The notes: generated by a model not told the origin, from the letters alone. A stretch of DNA of 8,220 nt from Chloroflexota bacterium (GCA_017743585.1 JAGHYP010000116.1:1-8220); one strand, 5' to 3'; positions 1-6,684 are shown, counted from the stretch's first letter. A program made the numbers and translations.

Positions 1-1143
1 AACGGGCGGATTGTTGCGTGCAATCTGAACAAACTTATCAGGATGCTCCATCAGCAATTTGAAAGTGCGTTGCAAGCATTCCCCATCGCTTATTGTGGGC
101 TGAGCTGTGACGTTTGCGTCGTTGCTACCCAAAAGAGCGGCAGCTGTCTGCAAAATCGTCGCCAGCTTGTGATCCTCTTTAGCGCTGACGACGAGCGATA
201 AGCCATCATCCTTTTTGATCCGCGCGGCAACATCATTCATGCTGATGTCCAGCGCCTTGCCTGAGCCGATGGCGGCGCGCTGCAGCTGAAGCTCCTGCAC
301 AGGGCTGAACTCTACTTTGGCTTCGCGCATTGCTAAAAGTAATTCGCGCGCCTCATCGTAGCGCTTCAAGCCCATCAATACGTTGACTTTCTGTTTGTAG
401 ATGGAATGAAGCGGAAAATTTATATCGAGCTGAGTTGGTGTAAACATCCGCTCAGCAAACTCAAGCACTTCCAGCGCTTTTTGAAGCGACTCAGATTGCC
501 CGCCTTCTTGCCGCGTGGCGTAGGCTTGCTCTTGGTACAGGATAGCCAATTCAATGGCGAGCGCATAGCCATTCTCAACGCCCAGTTCTAAGCCACGCTT
601 GAGCCGATCTGCCACAAGGTTGATGCTTTTTTCGTACTCCTCTGCCACCTCGTCTAAGTTGCTGGGCGCGGAGTCGACAGGCGGCGCAGAGTCAATGTAG
701 ACTCGACGATATGTCCTGAGATACTCGTTGAGGGCATCGCGTCTCACGTAGCGTAAGCCTTCGTCCAGCAACTGAACAGCGCGGGCGCGATCGCCCTTTT
801 CGATGCCGTAGTAAATTGCTAAATACGTCCAGTAACGCCAATAGCGCGCTTTAGTCGTCAGGGGCAGCGCTTCCAGCTGACTAGCGATCCTCTCAGCTTC
901 TGATAAATCTTCATGAGTGCTATGGCGGCATTGAAGAACTGCACACAGTAAATCGACATTGTTAGGATGTTCTAGTAGCCCTGTCTCCAGCGCTTCCATC
1001 TCAAGATCTAACACGCGCAACCTTGCGCAATCCATCGCAAAGTTAAACCACAAATCTGCAGGTGCTGTATATTCATGCAATGTACCCACAAGGCTTTCTA
1101 AGTACGCTATGCATTCACCTGTGTAGTGACTTGCAATTAAGCG
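1..1143 (-). CDS. TPR-like helical repeat protein, 3' part beyond the left edge, 5' end disrupted
   Basis: This minus-strand frame is open without a stop from 1143 to the window edge (about 381 codons), so the C-terminus lies outside. The translation is almost entirely amphipathic helix. Several stretches have TPR character, for example MGLKRYDEARELLLAMREA near 330 and the WTYLAIYYG...AVQLLDEGLRY segment near 790. No catalytic motif, signal peptide or membrane segment is visible, so a scaffold or protein-interaction role is the most that can be inferred. A good start ATG lies at 1194 behind a strong promoter, but an in-frame TAG at 1144-1146 separates it from this frame. If translated as is, the protein would have to begin inside, at GTG 1089 or ATG 1035, and neither has a convincing ribosome site. 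G+C is lower than in neighbouring genes (59 of the first 120 bases by hand count). The function is not recognised, and it may be a pseudogene. Confidence 0.65.
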
Positions 1144-1145
1144 CT

Positions 1146-1194
1146 AGACATAGTTGTAAACCTTCCAGAGTGACTTTTTCTGTTTGTTGCTCAT
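1146..1194 (-). other. Frame-broken 5' end of the TPR-like gene
   Basis: From ATG 1194 the reading is MSNKQKKSLWKVYNYV followed by TAG at 1146-1144; the next codons already belong to the long frame (RLIASHYTGE...). The frame one base back (-1) over the same bases reads EQQTEKVTLEGLQLCLALN, which looks more protein-like. Skipping one G in that frame gives ...LEGLQLCL joined directly to RLIASHYTGE. Either a nonsense change or a pair of compensating indels would explain the pattern. Which is correct cannot be decided from this sequence alone. Confidence 0.45.
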
Positions 1195-1239
1195 GGGAAA
1201 CCCCAGCTTGCTCAAATGATACGCCTACTACTCCCTACC

Positions 1240-1267
1240 TTTATATCAATAATTTAACGCAAGTCAA
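1240..1267 (-). promoter_or_regulatory. Probable sigma-70-type promoter for the TPR-like gene
   Basis: On the minus strand, TTGACT (1267-1262, 5 of 6 against TTGACA) is followed by a 16-base spacer and TATAAA (1245-1240, 5 of 6 against TATAAT). Transcription would start near 1233, giving a leader of about 40 bases before ATG 1194. The leader carries a CTGGGG stretch six bases before that ATG, which could serve as a weak ribosome site. This is the best promoter match in the window. It argues that the gene was built to start at 1194, not at the internal codons the present frame would require. Confidence 0.6.
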
Positions 1268-1301
1268 GCAAAAAAGGTTAGAAGATTTAATTTTTGGGCA
1301 A

Positions 1302-1317
1302 CTCGCTTTAAAGCGGG
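1302..1317. promoter_or_regulatory. Palindromic operator candidate upstream of the amylase gene
   Basis: CGCTTTAAAGCG (1304-1315) is a perfect 12-base palindrome; allowing one mismatched pair it extends to 16 bases (1302-1317). It lies in the AT-rich part of the divergent spacer, about 105 bases before the amylase start and 35 bases upstream of the minus-strand -35 box. Sites of this shape are bound by LacI/GalR-family and other dimeric regulators, which often control maltodextrin genes. No regulator is encoded in the window, so the assignment rests on symmetry and position only. Confidence 0.35.
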
Positions 1318-1336
1318 TAATGCCAGCACAAAGGTT

Positions 1337-1361
1337 CGCCGCTCAACTGAAGAAAGCGGCG
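1337..1361. other. Hairpin in the amylase leader region
   Basis: CGCCGCT (1337-1343) and AGCGGCG (1355-1361) are exact inverted repeats separated by 11 bases. If transcription toward the amylase starts at or before the palindrome near 1310, this hairpin would fold in the 5' untranslated leader about 60 bases before the start codon. There is no T-run after it, so it is not a classical terminator. A role in mRNA stability or control is possible but unproven. Confidence 0.3.
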
Positions 1362-1412
1362 CTTGCTCAGATCGCGGCTTTGCGCTACAAACAGAGCGGT
1401 TTGCGCAGGCCC

Positions 1413-1416
1413 AGGA
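1413..1416 (+). promoter_or_regulatory. Ribosome binding site that fixes the amylase start
   Basis: AGGA lies six bases before ATG 1423. The same frame is open further upstream to a TTG at 1363, but that extension has no ribosome site and encodes an arginine- and cysteine-rich stretch unlike a GH13 N-terminus, so 1423 is the better start. Confidence 0.6.
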
Positions 1417-1422
1417 TTGGTC

Positions 1423-3291
1423 ATGACCCACGCTTCCACACTCGATTGGCGCGCTGCCGTGCATCACGATGGCTCGGCGCTCTACGTCTCGAACCCGTTG
1501 CCTGCTTACGGCGAGCGCGTGCGGATCACCTTACGCCTGCCGCTTGAATCGCCAATTGAGAGCGTTGCGCTGCGCAGCGCGCCTGACGGCGAGCAAGCCT
1601 TTGCCCTGATGCAAGAGGCATACCGCGACTCGACCTGCCGCTACCTTGTGGCAGAGCTGAAGATCACGATGCCCGTCAACAATTATCGCTTCCGCCTGCT
1701 GTGCGCAGACGGCATATGGCACTACAATCAGCTGGGCGTTCAGCGCAGCGAGCCGCTCGATCACTTCGACTTCAAGTTGTTAGCGGATTTCGCCGCGCCT
1801 GCTTGGCTGCGCGACGCCGTCTTCTACCAAATCTTTCCCGACCGCTTCTACAACGGCGATCCGTCGAACGATGTGCCGCCGGGCGCTTGGACGGTCGGCA
1901 GCTTCACAGTGCAGCGCCGCAAATGGGGCGAGCCGATCCTGACGTGGAAGGAAGGCGGCAATCTCGATTTCTACGGCGGCGATCTGGTCGGCATCGCGCA
2001 CAAGCTGGATTATCTGACGGCGCTCGGCGTGAACGCGCTCTACCTGAATCCGATCTTCGCGGCGCGCAGCAACCATCGCTACGATGTGACCGATTTCCAC
2101 AGCATTGATCCATACCTCGGCGGCAACAGCGCGCTCGCCAATTTGCGCGCCGCATTGGACGCCGTCGGCATGCGCCTGATCCTCGACGTGACCCTCAACC
2201 ATTGCGGCTGGTTCAACCGATGGTTCACTGAAGCGCAAGCCGATCCGAACGCGCCAACTGCCGAGTTCTTCACGTTCTACGAGCATCCGCACTGCTATGA
2301 GACGTGGCTTGGCGTGCCAAGCCTGCCCAAATTGAACTACCGCAGCCAGCGCTTGCGGGAGCTGATGTATCGCGGCGCTGATTCAGTCTTGCGGCGCTGG
2401 CTGAGGCCGCCGTATCGGATCGACGGCTGGCGCCTAGACGTGGCAAATATGCAGGGGCGGCAAGGCGCGCAACAGCTTGGCCACGAGATCGGGCGCGAGA
2501 TCAGAGCTGCCGTCAAGAGTGAGAGGCGCGATTGCTATTTGATGGGCGAGCATTTCTTCGACGGCACGCCGCACTTGCAAGGCGACGAGCTGGACGCCGT
2601 GATGAACTATCAAGGCTTCACCTTTCCGCTGTGGCGCTGGCTCAGCAATTACGATCACGGCAAAGGCTACTATCCGCTGACGAGCAACGCGCCAATCAGC
2701 GCGGAGACGCTCGCTGAGCAGTGGACGACCTTCCGCGCTGCTGTGCCGTTCGCAATCGCGCGCCAGCAGTACAATCTATTGGATAGCCACGACACGCGCC
2801 GCTTCTTGAGCATTGTGAACGGCGATAGGGCGCTCGCCAAGCTCGGCGCTGTTTTGTTATTCACCTACCTCGGCGTGCCGAGCATCTATTACGGCGATGA
2901 GATCGGCTTGGCGGGCGAAGACGATCCTGACAATCGGCGTTGTATGCCTTGGGATGAGTCGGCATGGGATCATGAGCTACTGGCGCATTACAAGCGCTTG
3001 ATTGCGTTGCGGCGCAGCGCACCGGCGTTGTGCGAAGGCGGCTTTCAGCAGCTTTACGCCGATTCCGACTTGATCGCCTACCAGCGGCAGAGCGCGACGC
3101 AGCGCTTGATCGTGATCGGCTGCCGCGCGGCGCGCGAGGCGGTCAGCGTGCCTATCTGGCAGGGGGGCGTGCCTGAAGGCGCGCATTTGACCGATCTGCT
3201 GGGCGGCGGCACGTACCGCGTGCAAAATGGCATGGTCGCGCTTGGCTCGCTGCCAGCGGGCGCGGCGCTCATCCTTGAAGAGAAGCGCTAG
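1423..3291 (+). CDS. GH13 alpha-amylase family enzyme, neopullulanase / cyclomaltodextrinase type
   Basis: The predicted product has 622 residues, close to the usual 580-620 of the group. Residues 1 to about 125 look like a CBM34-type beta-sandwich (NNYRFRLLCADGIWHYN at 86-102). The catalytic barrel follows, opening with YQIFPDRF (135-142). The conserved regions are all present: DVTLNH (255-260), LPKLN (301-305, matching the MPKLN signature of the neopullulanase/maltogenic amylase subfamily), GWRLD with nucleophile D339 and R337, GEHF with acid/base E376, and LDSHD with D457. The C-terminal beta domain is intact. There is no signal peptide, so it should act in the cytosol, hydrolysing alpha-1,4 (and perhaps alpha-1,6) bonds of maltodextrins, cyclodextrins or pullulan. 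Exact substrate preference cannot be read from the sequence. It stands alone on this strand and ends in a 4-bp overlap with the converging glycosyltransferase gene. Confidence 0.93.
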   Translation: MTHASTLDWRAAVHHDGSALYVSNPLPAYGERVRITLRLPLESPIESVALRSAPDGEQAFALMQEAYRDSTCRYLVAELKITMPVNNYRFRLLCADGIWHYNQLGVQRSEPLDHFDFKLLADFAAPAWLRDAVFYQIFPDRFYNGDPSNDVPPGAWTVGSFTVQRRKWGEPILTWKEGGNLDFYGGDLVGIAHKLDYLTALGVNALYLNPIFAARSNHRYDVTDFHSIDPYLGGNSALANLRAALDAVGMRLILDVTLNHCGWFNRWFTEAQADPNAPTAEFFTFYEHPHCYETWLGVPSLPKLNYRSQRLRELMYRGADSVLRRWLRPPYRIDGWRLDVANMQGRQGAQQLGHEIGREIRAAVKSERRDCYLMGEHFFDGTPHLQGDELDAVMNYQGFTFPLWRWLSNYDHGKGYYPLTSNAPISAETLAEQWTTFRAAVPFAIARQQYNLLDSHDTRRFLSIVNGDRALAKLGAVLLFTYLGVPSIYYGDEIGLAGEDDPDNRRCMPWDESAWDHELLAHYKRLIALRRSAPALCEGGFQQLYADSDLIAYQRQSATQRLIVIGCRAAREAVSVPIWQGGVPEGAHLTDLLGGGTYRVQNGMVALGSLPAGAALILEEKR

Positions 3292-4568
3292 GACATGACG
3301 CGCTGCCGAATCGGCAATGCCAGGCGGCTGAACGCGCTGAGCAGACGATCCGCAATGCGCGGCCAAGCATACTCAGCGGCGTCGCGCGCGGCATTCGCGC
3401 CGAGCTTGGCGCGCAGCTCAGGTGCGCACAGCACAGCGCAGATTTTCTCCGCCAGCGCTTGCGGCTCGCGCACTGGCACGTGATAGCCGTTGACGCCATC
3501 GCGCACGAGGAAAGCAAGCCCGCCAACAGCTGAGGCGATCACAGGCGTGCCGCACGCCATCGCCTCGAGCGCCACCATGCCAAAGGACTCATAATCAGAC
3601 GGCACAATCAGCGCTTCTGCCGCTGCGTAGTACTCGCGCAGCGCCGCTTGATCGCGCGCGCCCAGAAAGATCACGATCTCTTCCAAGCCCAGCGCAGTGC
3701 GCAGCGCCTTCAGGCGATCCATCTCAGCGTTCTCGCCGCGCGCCCCGTTCGGATCGCCGCCGATGATGCTCAAGGTGAGCCCCTTCAGCACCTCAGGGCG
3801 CTGCACTTTGAGCAGCGCGAGCGCTTCAAAGATCGTATCCACGCCTTTGAGCGGCTCGATGCGTCCCACGAAGAGCAACATCTTCTGCTGAGGAGGGATG
3901 CCGAGCGCTGCCTTCGCCGCCTCAGCCGGCATCGGCTGAAAATGCGCCGTGTTGACGCCGGGCGGCACGATGACGATACGGCTGCGCGGCGCGCGATACA
4001 GCCAGAGCATCTGAGCGCGCTCGGCTGGCGTGGCGGCGATCAGCAAATCTGCCCAAGACATGATGTCGGCCTCACTAAACGAGCGCAGGTCGGCGGGCTG
4101 CAAATTGCCGAGGCCGTATGGCTGCGCAACCCGCTCTTTCATCACGCCGAGCGTGTGGAACATCTGGACGACGGGGGCGCGCCAAGCGGCGCGCAACGCG
4201 CGCGCGACAACGCCGCTCAGCCAGTAGTGACTGTAGATCAGGTCGTAGTGCAAAGCATGCGTCTGAGCGAAGCGCAGCAGATTGGCAGTGAACTCAGGCA
4301 GGCGCGCGTAGACTTGGTCAGGGTCGAGTGGTGCGCTGTAGCCGTCGGGCAGGTGAATCACTCGCGCGTTCTCAGCGATTGGCTGTATGCTGTGCGCATC
4401 GCAGGGCGCTTGGCTGCGCGTGAAGACGTCCACTTGAATGCCGCGCCTGCCTAGCTCGCGGCTCAGCTCGCGGACGTAGACGTTCATGCCGCCCGTCTTT
4501 TTGCTGCCGAGCGGCGCCAACGGGCAAGTGTGGACGCTCAGCATGGCGATGCGCGTGATGTTCAGCAT
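3288..4568 (-). CDS. GT4-family (GT-B fold) glycosyltransferase, MshA-like
   Basis: This is a retaining nucleotide-sugar glycosyltransferase of about 426 residues. The N-terminal acceptor half carries SVHTCPLAP and the GGMNVYV glycine loop (26-32), as in MshA and sucrose-phosphate-synthase relatives, and the FHTLG histidine (about 138). The C-terminal donor half carries FVGRIEPLKG (233-242, with the Arg and Lys that contact the donor phosphates) and ESFGMVALE, the E-x7-E motif (E327 and E335), followed by CGTPVIAS. There is no signal peptide or membrane helix, so it is a cytosolic or peripheral membrane enzyme. Donor and acceptor are not predictable, and an inositol-phosphate acceptor as in MshA is only one option. 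Start: GAGG six bases before ATG 4568 favours that codon; ATG 4580 overlaps the stop of the upstream gene (TGATG) and is the alternative. It is the second gene of a two-gene unit with the acyltransferase. Confidence 0.88.
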   Translation of the reverse strand: MLNITRIAMLSVHTCPLAPLGSKKTGGMNVYVRELSRELGRRGIQVDVFTRSQAPCDAHSIQPIAENARVIHLPDGYSAPLDPDQVYARLPEFTANLLRFAQTHALHYDLIYSHYWLSGVVARALRAAWRAPVVQMFHTLGVMKERVAQPYGLGNLQPADLRSFSEADIMSWADLLIAATPAERAQMLWLYRAPRSRIVIVPPGVNTAHFQPMPAEAAKAALGIPPQQKMLLFVGRIEPLKGVDTIFEALALLKVQRPEVLKGLTLSIIGGDPNGARGENAEMDRLKALRTALGLEEIVIFLGARDQAALREYYAAAEALIVPSDYESFGMVALEAMACGTPVIASAVGGLAFLVRDGVNGYHVPVREPQALAEKICAVLCAPELRAKLGANAARDAAEYAWPRIADRLLSAFSRLALPIRQRVMS

Positions 4569-4579
4569 GCTCATCCTCA

Positions 4580-5653
4580 TCAAGCGGCGATAAAGCGCGC
4601 TTGTATCTCGAGCACAGGGCGATCTTGCCCGCCCAAGCGATATTTGTAGACTTCATTGCCGCGCAGAAAGTCGAATTCGCGGCGTCCGCGCTCGATGGCG
4701 TGCCGAATCAAGTGGAGCAGCAGCACGATGCCGCCGCTCAGATATGCATAGCCCTCAGGTTGCAAGCCGCTGTTGTAGACCAAGATGCGATTGTCGTAGT
4801 CGAAGTTCAGGTAGCTGGCGATCGGCGTGCCGCCTGCCGTCAAGAAGGCGAGCTGCAGCCAGCCGCAGGCTGCCATGCGCGGCATCACCAGCTTGAAGAA
4901 CGCCCGGTTTCGCGCGTCGCGCAAGAACTCAGCCTTGCTGGGATGGCTGGCAGACATCAGGCTCAAGAATGTCTCAAGGGCGCGCTCCAGATCGTCCTCA
5001 GGGCTGACAATGTGCCACGCGATCCGCTCTTGGGAGCTCTCAGCGCGGCGCAACTTACGGCGCGCCTCGTGGCGCTGTTTTCTATCCAGACTCTCAAGGT
5101 ATTGCTCAAAGGTCGCGGGCAGCTGAATGACAGGGCAAACTTCTTGCGGACGGAGCGCGACGTGGAAGCCGACTTTCTCGAGCGCGGCGGGCAAATCTAC
5201 CAACGTTGGCGATCTGCCCTGCACGTTGCACAGATTGATGCGCGCGAAGGCATCGCGATGCGCTTGCAGGTAAGCGGCAAGGCTGCTGCAGAATGCCTCG
5301 CGCGCAGCATGAGGGGCAATGATATCCAGATAATCAGTCACGTCAACGCAGCCGATAGGGCGCAACACGCGCTCTTCAGGATTGCTGGTATCTATGAACC
5401 ATGGCGCGATGCCCTGCAGCGCGCCGTGTGCATCGCGCCCGATCAGCACGTACAGCTCGCCGGGCTGATAGGCGCGCCACCAAGCGTCTTGCCATTCCCA
5501 AGTCAGGAACACTTCGTTGACGGCGTTGCGCGCCAGGAGCGCATTCCATTCAGTGCGAATAGCGGCGAGTTGCTCAAGCGTTGTGAGCCGCTCAACGATC
5601 AAGGGCAACGCGGACTTCTCCAGGCGTGACTGTTCTGCGTTGATCCTATCCAT
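4580..5653 (-). CDS. GNAT_6 / CelD-like acyltransferase (FemAB-related fold)
   Basis: The predicted protein has 357 residues. The N-terminal half (about 20-170) resembles the CelD/BcsL-type lead domain, with FLTWEWQDAWWRAY at 49-62. The C-terminal half carries the hallmarks of the Acetyltransf_6 family: the basic KQRHEARRKLRRAE segment (192-205), GGTPIASYLNFDYDNRILVYNSG (274-296) and FDFLRGNEVYKYRLG (327-341). Family members transfer acyl or aminoacyl groups and are often found beside polysaccharide or cell-wall genes. No signal peptide or membrane helix is seen. The stop codon overlaps the first possible start of the glycosyltransferase by one base (TGATG), implying co-transcription and translational coupling, so both probably modify the same glycan or envelope component. 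The start at ATG 5653 has no clear Shine-Dalgarno sequence. Substrate is unknown. Confidence 0.85.
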   Translation of the reverse strand: MDRINAEQSRLEKSALPLIVERLTTLEQLAAIRTEWNALLARNAVNEVFLTWEWQDAWWRAYQPGELYVLIGRDAHGALQGIAPWFIDTSNPEERVLRPIGCVDVTDYLDIIAPHAAREAFCSSLAAYLQAHRDAFARINLCNVQGRSPTLVDLPAALEKVGFHVALRPQEVCPVIQLPATFEQYLESLDRKQRHEARRKLRRAESSQERIAWHIVSPEDDLERALETFLSLMSASHPSKAEFLRDARNRAFFKLVMPRMAACGWLQLAFLTAGGTPIASYLNFDYDNRILVYNSGLQPEGYAYLSGGIVLLLHLIRHAIERGRREFDFLRGNEVYKYRLGGQDRPVLEIQARFIAA

Positions 5654-5888
5654 TGGAGCGTTTTTTGCCCACCCTTGTTACATTTCACGGCAAGCTCAAG
5701 CGCTGCAGCCGGCTTCCTCGTGATTTTGACTGTGACTTTGACGGCATTCGCGCGCTCAGAGGCTCTGAAGTTGCGCGGCAGAGAGCGGCTAGCGAAGACA
5801 GATAGCGCCCGTATTCTGAATGCGCTAGAATTTTGCGACGCCTGCGTTTGAAATCTGTATTTGTTCGCGCCTGAGGAGCTATCTCTAC
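5654..5888. other. Divergent intergenic region between the acyltransferase and gcvH
   Basis: These 235 bases hold the promoters of both flanking genes but no convincing gene. TTTGAC occurs twice, 11 bases apart in phase (TTTGACTGTGACTTTGAC, near 5724-5741), the only local repeat noticed. No good minus-strand promoter for the acyltransferase pair could be picked out. Confidence 0.5.
5833..5861 (+). promoter_or_regulatory. Weak promoter candidate for gcvH
   Basis: TTGCGA (5833-5838, 4 of 6) and TGTATT (5856-5861, 4 of 6) are separated by 17 bases, which would place the transcript start near 5868, just before the ribosome site. Both boxes are imperfect, so the evidence is mainly spacing and position. 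Confidence 0.3.
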
Positions 5889-6284
5889 ATGGCAAAATGG
5901 AAGACGCCTGCCGATTGCCGCTACACTAAGACAGATGAGTGGGCGCGCATGGAAGGCGCAGAGGCTGTGATCGGCATCACAGACTACGCGCAGGACGCGC
6001 TCTCAGACATTGTGTACATCGAGCCGCCTACTGTCGGCGCAAGGCTCAAGGCGGGCGAGCGCTTCAGCACGGTCGAAAGCACAAAAGCCGCCGCCGACCT
6101 GAACATGCCGCTCAGCGGCGAGATCATCGCCTTCAACAGCGCCCTGAGCGATGCGCCTGAGAAGATTAACGCCGATCCATTTGGTGAAGGATGGATCATC
6201 CGCGTCAAGCCGAGCGATCTCACTGAGCTTGAGGCGCTGATGGACGCTGAGGCGTACGCGAAATATTGCGAGGAACGCGGGTGA
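5889..6284 (+). CDS. gcvH: Glycine cleavage system H protein
   Basis: The product has 131 residues, the normal length. H protein is the lipoate-bearing shuttle of the glycine cleavage complex: its lipoyl arm carries the aminomethyl group from the P protein (glycine decarboxylase) to the T protein and is reoxidised by the L protein. The lipoylation site is plain: ESTKA at 63-67 with K66. Other family signatures are KTDEWARMEG (14-23), GITDYAQDALSDIVYIEPP (29-47), LSGEI (75-79) and INADPFGEGWIIRVKPSD (93-110). AGGAG (5874-5878) lies 10 bases before the ATG and supports the start. No gcvT, gcvP, lipoate ligase or lipoyl synthase is in the window, so the partners must lie elsewhere. The stop codon overlaps an ATG at 6284 that leads into an apparently decayed gene. 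Confidence 0.96.
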   Translation: MAKWKTPADCRYTKTDEWARMEGAEAVIGITDYAQDALSDIVYIEPPTVGARLKAGERFSTVESTKAAADLNMPLSGEIIAFNSALSDAPEKINADPFGEGWIIRVKPSDLTELEALMDAEAYAKYCEERG

Positions 6285-6556
6285 TGAGCGCGCTGCGCAC
6301 AGACTCTCGCGATTGCGCTCTGTGCGCTCGCCTTGACTGCCCCTGTGGTCGCCATCGGCTGCCGCGCGCAGCGCACAGGCGATGACTACTCCAGTTGGCG
6401 CGCCGACGCCGGGCGCCACGCCAACGGTTGTGCCGTCTAGCATCACTCTATGCTGCGCTGTTCAAGTTCTTTCTGCGGCAGCGCACTGCGAGCAGGCCCG
6501 CTGAAGCAGCGGCCAACGCCGCTCGAAATTGTGTGCGCGCGGCGCGCGAGCGCTAG
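6284..6556 (+). pseudogene. Possible frame-broken lipoprotein gene downstream of gcvH
   Basis: An ATG at 6284 overlaps the gcvH stop (TGATG) and starts MSALR, then the frame becomes poor. The neighbouring frame from 6300 reads QTLAIALCALALTAPVVAIGC, a hydrophobic stretch ending in a lipobox-like AIGC with its Cys at 6360-6362. From 6382 a second frame reads MTTPVGAPTPGATPTVVPSS, the Pro/Thr-rich linker type common after lipoprotein signal peptides. From 6443 the third frame reads SLYAALFKFFLRQRTASRP and continues to a TAG at 6554-6556. Three consecutive plausible pieces in three frames suggest a gene damaged by indels, or indel errors in the assembly. No intact product can be made from it. 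Low-complexity GC-rich sequence could imitate this, so confidence is limited. Confidence 0.35.
6295..6327 (+). terminator. Hairpin just after gcvH, possible terminator or mRNA-end stabiliser
   Basis: GCGCACAGA (6295-6303) and TCTGTGCGC (6319-6327) are a perfect 9-bp inverted repeat around a 15-base loop, starting 10 bases after the gcvH stop. No T-tract follows, so intrinsic termination is not assured. The same bases also fall inside the putative broken lipoprotein frame, so the symmetry may be a by-product of GC-rich coding sequence. Confidence 0.35.
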
Positions 6557-6636
6557 GCGGGCGATCAGTGCTGCACAGCATGGCTGGCAATCGGATCAGC
6601 GCTGTGCTATGCGCAAGGCAGCCCAATCGTTGTGAT

Positions 6637-6650
6637 TTGAGTTTGCTCAA
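6637..6650. promoter_or_regulatory. Small inverted repeat before arsC, operator candidate
   Basis: TTGAG (6637-6641) and CTCAA (6646-6650) form a 5-bp inverted repeat with a 4-base spacer, 34 bases before the arsC start. The location suits an operator, and arsenic operons are usually controlled by ArsR, but the match is short and no arsR gene is in the window. Confidence 0.25.
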
Positions 6651-6670
6651 GAGGACACGTTTTCAGCGCA

Positions 6671-6675
6671 AAGGA
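6671..6675 (+). promoter_or_regulatory. Ribosome binding site that fixes the arsC start
   Basis: AAGGA ends nine bases before ATG 6685. The frame is open upstream to an ATG at 6529, but that 52-residue extension is Arg/Cys-rich, has no ribosome site, and lies outside the known family length, so the short start is preferred. Confidence 0.6.
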
Positions 6676-6684
6676 CGGTCACTG

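Noticed and set aside
1174..1182. Programmed -1 frameshifting at the AAAAAG run in the TPR-like gene start
   Set aside because: The run reads CAG AAA AAG, so it lacks the A-AAA-AAG phase of a proper slippery heptamer, and a second opposite shift would be needed a few codons later. Indels or a stop mutation are simpler.
1363..1422. Longer amylase N-terminus from TTG 1363
   Set aside because: No ribosome site, the extension covers the second arm of the leader hairpin, and the sequence is not signal-peptide-like; AGGA before ATG 1423 decides the start.
1062..1547. A 161-codon plus-strand frame crossing the divergent spacer
   Set aside because: It overlaps the start of the amylase in another frame and the TPR-like gene on the other strand, with no ribosome site or domain.
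3648..4454. A 268-codon open frame on the plus strand, antisense to the glycosyltransferase
   Set aside because: Arg/Gln/His-rich shadow translation; the minus strand encodes intact GT4 motifs over the same bases.
4601..5629. A 342-codon open frame on the plus strand, antisense to the acyltransferase
   Set aside because: It mirrors the codon pattern of the minus-strand gene, has no recognisable motif, and the opposite strand carries clear GNAT_6 signatures.
5599..5895. A 98-codon minus-strand frame across the gcvH upstream spacer
   Set aside because: It overlaps the acyltransferase start in another frame, has no ribosome site, and its translation is low-information; the spacer is better read as regulatory.
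6529..6684. Longer ArsC from ATG 6529
   Set aside because: The extra 52 residues match nothing in the family, and AAGGA before ATG 6685 gives a normal-length protein.
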